Assembly (NCBI GenBank): GCA_017965125.1
Contig: JAGCQO010000165.1
Span: 1-7,783 of the forward strand
Length of the DNA: 7,783 nucleotides
Source: Paludibacteraceae bacterium
GTDB taxonomy: Bacteria > Bacteroidota > Bacteroidia > Bacteroidales > Paludibacteraceae
Direction: 5' to 3'
Positions 5,468-7,783 of this stretch are shown here, piece by piece. Position 1 is the first letter of the stretch; each line of letters opens with the position of its first letter. The position numbers and the translations under genes were made by a program. The notes below the pieces were generated by a model. It searched no databases, had not been told where the DNA came from, and saw nothing but the letters and a program-made list of their open reading frames with translations.

Positions 5468-7081
5468 TTGAAAAAAAGTATCTACATATCTGCATTAATC
5501 AGCCTTGTATCACTTTTTGCATACGGAGCTCCTAAGAAAGCACAGCCAAACGAAGAGGCTGGTGCCGCACCTGCCGTTGCAGCAAACACAAGCGCACCAC
5601 AAGCCGACAAGCCAGTAAGCAAGGCCGACTCGCTCTACAAAGCCGGCAACTACAAGGAAGCCATAAAACTGTACAAAGAGAAGCTTTACGATGATCCGCA
5701 CAACGCACTGACGAACTACATGGTCGGCGCGTGTCTTTACTACGCCAACGAGATAAGCGAGGCAGACTACTATCTGTCCGACGCGCAGGAGCTGCCAGGA
5801 GCCGTGTTCATGAAGGGCGACATATACGCCAAGCAGTACGACTTCGCGCAAGCCGCAGCCTACTACGAAAGAGCGGCGAAGATGGTCTCGCAGAAATCAT
5901 TCCTCTACGACGCGTGCGCAAGAAGGCTCCAAGGAATCGAGAACGCGAGAAAACTGCTGAAGTCGGTCGAGAAAGTGACCATAATCGACAGCATGACCGT
6001 GGGCAAGAAATACTTCTTCAGTTACTACTCGCTTAGCGACAACGCCGGCATCCTTTATCAGCACAAGGGCAACAGCGCCGACTACTCTGCCCCATACACC
6101 GGCTACATGACCCAAAGAGAAGACCGCAGAATATACTCCGACAGCAGCAACAACCAATGCGACATCTTCGTACAGGACAAGCTCATAGACGGATGGTCGA
6201 AAGGCAGAAAACTGCCGGACGAGATAAACACACCGGGCGACGAGAACTTCCCGTTCCTTCAGGAGGACGGCATAACGCTCTACTTCGGCTCGACAAGACA
6301 CGGCTCGTTGGGCGGTTATGACATCTTTGTGTCGAGATACAGTTCGGACAACAGCGGATACATGTCGCCATTGCAAATCTCCCTGCCGTTCAATTCGCCA
6401 TGGAATGACTACCTCATGGCAATCGACGAAAACAAAGGCATAGGCCACTGGGCGACAGACCGATTCATAAGCGGCGACAGCGTCAAGATCTACACTTTCA
6501 AATACGAAAGCCAAAGCGTGTTCCTGCCAGAAAACATCAGCGACGCGGAGAGGCTGCAATACGCCAAGATGAAGAAATTCTTCGTCCCACAGCCAGAAAC
6601 AGCGCAGACGACTCCCGAGCCCGACACTGTAGCCTTAGTCAGGACAGACACTGCTGCGACAGCAATCGACAGCGTTGCCACAGCGAAAACCGACACGACA
6701 GTAGCCGTGGAAGAAGTCAAGCCGCAGCAAACAACCATAAAGACAAGCGGTTTTGAATTCAAGATAACCGACGAGATAACATACACGAAGCTCGACGACT
6801 TCCTGAGCGGCGAGGCCAAGGCATACTACCAGCAAGGAGCAAAACTGCAGGCTGAAAGAAACGCCAACATAGAGACGCTCGACAGGCTGAGGGCCGAGTA
6901 CGCCAGCGCATACGAAGTCGCGGAAAGAAAGAAGATAAGCACAGAGATACTGAAGATAGAAAGACGACTGGGCACAAGCACAAAAATCGCTTACGAAAAC
7001 TACTTCAAGCTATCGAGAAACAACGAGATAAAAGCTATCAATAACAAGAGAAAACAAGATTTACTAAAGCAGCAACAATAA
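5468..7081 (+). CDS. periplasmic TPR and PD40 (WD40-like) repeat protein
   Basis: I choose TTG 5468 (537 residues, MKKSIYISALISL), which gives a classic signal peptide with probable cleavage after AYGA at residue 21. The GTG at 5459 overlaps the -7 box, and there is no ATG before the TPRs. There is no lipobox cysteine, so it is probably soluble periplasmic. Order: an Ala/Pro-rich linker (22-50); TPR helices (about 51-137, SKADSLYKAGNYKEAIKLY pattern); a PD40 beta-propeller-like region (about 217-342) with the hallmark ENFPFLQEDGITLYFGST at 259-276 and GGYDIF at 282-287; a Thr/Asp/Ala linker (about 372-425) with Asp every 7-8 residues; and a charged coiled coil to the end. TPR plus PD40 resembles PorE-type T9SS and OmpA-associated envelope proteins, but the OmpA-like peptidoglycan-binding domain is absent. 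It probably scaffolds an envelope complex; the partner is unknown. It lies 5 bases before manA, so the two are probably cotranscribed. Confidence 0.85.
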   Translation: MKKSIYISALISLVSLFAYGAPKKAQPNEEAGAAPAVAANTSAPQADKPVSKADSLYKAGNYKEAIKLYKEKLYDDPHNALTNYMVGACLYYANEISEADYYLSDAQELPGAVFMKGDIYAKQYDFAQAAAYYERAAKMVSQKSFLYDACARRLQGIENARKLLKSVEKVTIIDSMTVGKKYFFSYYSLSDNAGILYQHKGNSADYSAPYTGYMTQREDRRIYSDSSNNQCDIFVQDKLIDGWSKGRKLPDEINTPGDENFPFLQEDGITLYFGSTRHGSLGGYDIFVSRYSSDNSGYMSPLQISLPFNSPWNDYLMAIDENKGIGHWATDRFISGDSVKIYTFKYESQSVFLPENISDAERLQYAKMKKFFVPQPETAQTTPEPDTVALVRTDTAATAIDSVATAKTDTTVAVEEVKPQQTTIKTSGFEFKITDEITYTKLDDFLSGEAKAYYQQGAKLQAERNANIETLDRLRAEYASAYEVAERKKISTEILKIERRLGTSTKIAYENYFKLSRNNEIKAINNKRKQDLLKQQQ

Positions 7082-7086
7082 AAGAG

Positions 7087-7783
7087 ATGATGCTATATCC
7101 ACTAAAATTCAAGCCCATACTGAAAAACAGAATCTGGGGAGGAAGCAAACTCGGAACACTGATGAACAAAGCCGTGAAGAACGACGAGAACATCGGAGAG
7201 AGCTGGGAGTTGAGCGGACTTGAAGGAAATGAATCCGTCGTTGAGAACGGCTATCTCGCCGGCAACACCATAAACGAGCTGGTCGAAGTCTATCTCGACG
7301 AACTGGTCGGACAGAAGGTTTACGACACATTCGGACAGAGCTTTCCGCTCCTGTTCAAATTCATCGACGCCAACGACAAGCTGAGCGTGCAGGTGCACCC
7401 CGACGACGACATGGCGCAGGAGCTATACGGCACCAACGGCAAGACCGAAATGTGGTACATAATCGACGCGGAGAAGGATGCCGAGCTCTACATCGGCTTC
7501 GACGGCAAAGTTGACGCAAAACAATGCGAGGAGCACATCAAGAACGGTACTTTGGCTGACGTACTCACAGTACACAAAGTGAAGAAAGGCGACGCATACT
7601 TCATCCCAGCCGGCACAGTACACGCCATAGGCAAAGGCATCATACTCGCCGAGATACAGCAAAGTTCCGACATAACATACCGCTTGTTCGACTACGACAG
7701 AAAGGACAAGGACGGCAACAAGCGAGAGCTGCACCTGGAGAACGCGCTGAACGCCCTGCACTACGAATACAAGGGCGAAGCCA
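7087..7783 (+). CDS. manA: class I mannose-6-phosphate isomerase, 3' end outside the window
   Basis: The frame opens with two consecutive ATGs (7087 and 7090) and runs off the right edge after 232 residues. The short bacterial form is about 310-325 residues, so roughly a quarter is missing. The enzyme is a cytoplasmic zinc cupin that interconverts mannose-6-phosphate and fructose-6-phosphate, for mannose use or for GDP-mannose and glycan precursors. Seen in the sequence: N-terminal PLKFKPILKNRIWGG (5-19), IGESWELS (36-43), the zinc segment SVQVHPDD (100-107, ligands Q102 and H104), KTEMWYI with E121, and FIPAGTVHAIG (172-182) with zinc ligand H179. The substrate-site segment EIQQSSDITYRLFDYDR follows (189-205, R199 expected catalytic). 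All key residues in the visible part are intact. The 5-base gap from the TPR/PD40 gene indicates one transcript. Identity is firm. Confidence 0.95.
   Translation, partial: MMLYPLKFKPILKNRIWGGSKLGTLMNKAVKNDENIGESWELSGLEGNESVVENGYLAGNTINELVEVYLDELVGQKVYDTFGQSFPLLFKFIDANDKLSVQVHPDDDMAQELYGTNGKTEMWYIIDAEKDAELYIGFDGKVDAKQCEEHIKNGTLADVLTVHKVKKGDAYFIPAGTVHAIGKGIILAEIQQSSDITYRLFDYDRKDKDGNKRELHLENALNALHYEYKGEA

Noticed and set aside
5897..6559. 220-codon minus-strand open frame opposite the PD40 region
   Set aside because: Lies exactly opposite the PD40 hallmark motifs and is a Val-rich shadow without motifs.
7423..7761. Minus-strand open frames opposite manA
   Set aside because: The + strand reading encodes intact ManA zinc-ligand motifs here, so the opposite frames are shadows.

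Overview
The window looks like ordinary chromosome of a member of the Bacteroidota, most likely Bacteroidales. Three things suggest this: no recognisable Shine-Dalgarno sequence before any start; close matches to the Bacteroidetes -7 promoter box (TAnnTTTG) in both promoter-bearing intergenic gaps; and gene families typical of the group (TPR proteins, a large AsmA-like envelope protein, a TPR plus PD40 periplasmic protein). I cannot name the genus. I see no mobile element, CRISPR array, tRNA or rRNA, and no gene-free stretch longer than about 100 bases.

Layout. A TPR-repeat protein runs in from the left edge on the + strand (1-1398, 5' end missing). It converges on a two-gene minus-strand operon with a 4-base stop-to-stop overlap. 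In transcription order that operon holds an NfsA/FRP-type nitroreductase (2738-1992) and then a small protein with a HELTH zinc-metallopeptidase motif (1976-1395). A compact divergent promoter region (2739-2837) separates this operon from a long AsmA-like protein (2838-5417), which ends in six tandem 11-residue amphipathic repeats. After 41-50 bases carrying a second promoter come a periplasmic TPR/PD40 protein (5468-7081, probable TTG start) and, five bases later, a class I mannose-6-phosphate isomerase (7087 to the right edge, 3' end missing).

How the genes fit together. The AsmA-like protein and the TPR/PD40 protein are both predicted to act in the cell envelope. ManA connects fructose-6-phosphate to mannose-6-phosphate and so feeds GDP-mannose and surface-glycan precursors. 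The nitroreductase/metallopeptidase pair is a separate unit on the other strand with different codon use (CGN arginine and ATC isoleucine, against AGA/AGG and frequent ATA in the + strand genes). I found no obvious undescribed multi-gene system. The points most worth following up are the undecad tail of the AsmA-like protein, the orphan HELTH protein, the shared TTGTCAC/GTGACAA half-sites around two promoters, and the strand-linked codon split.
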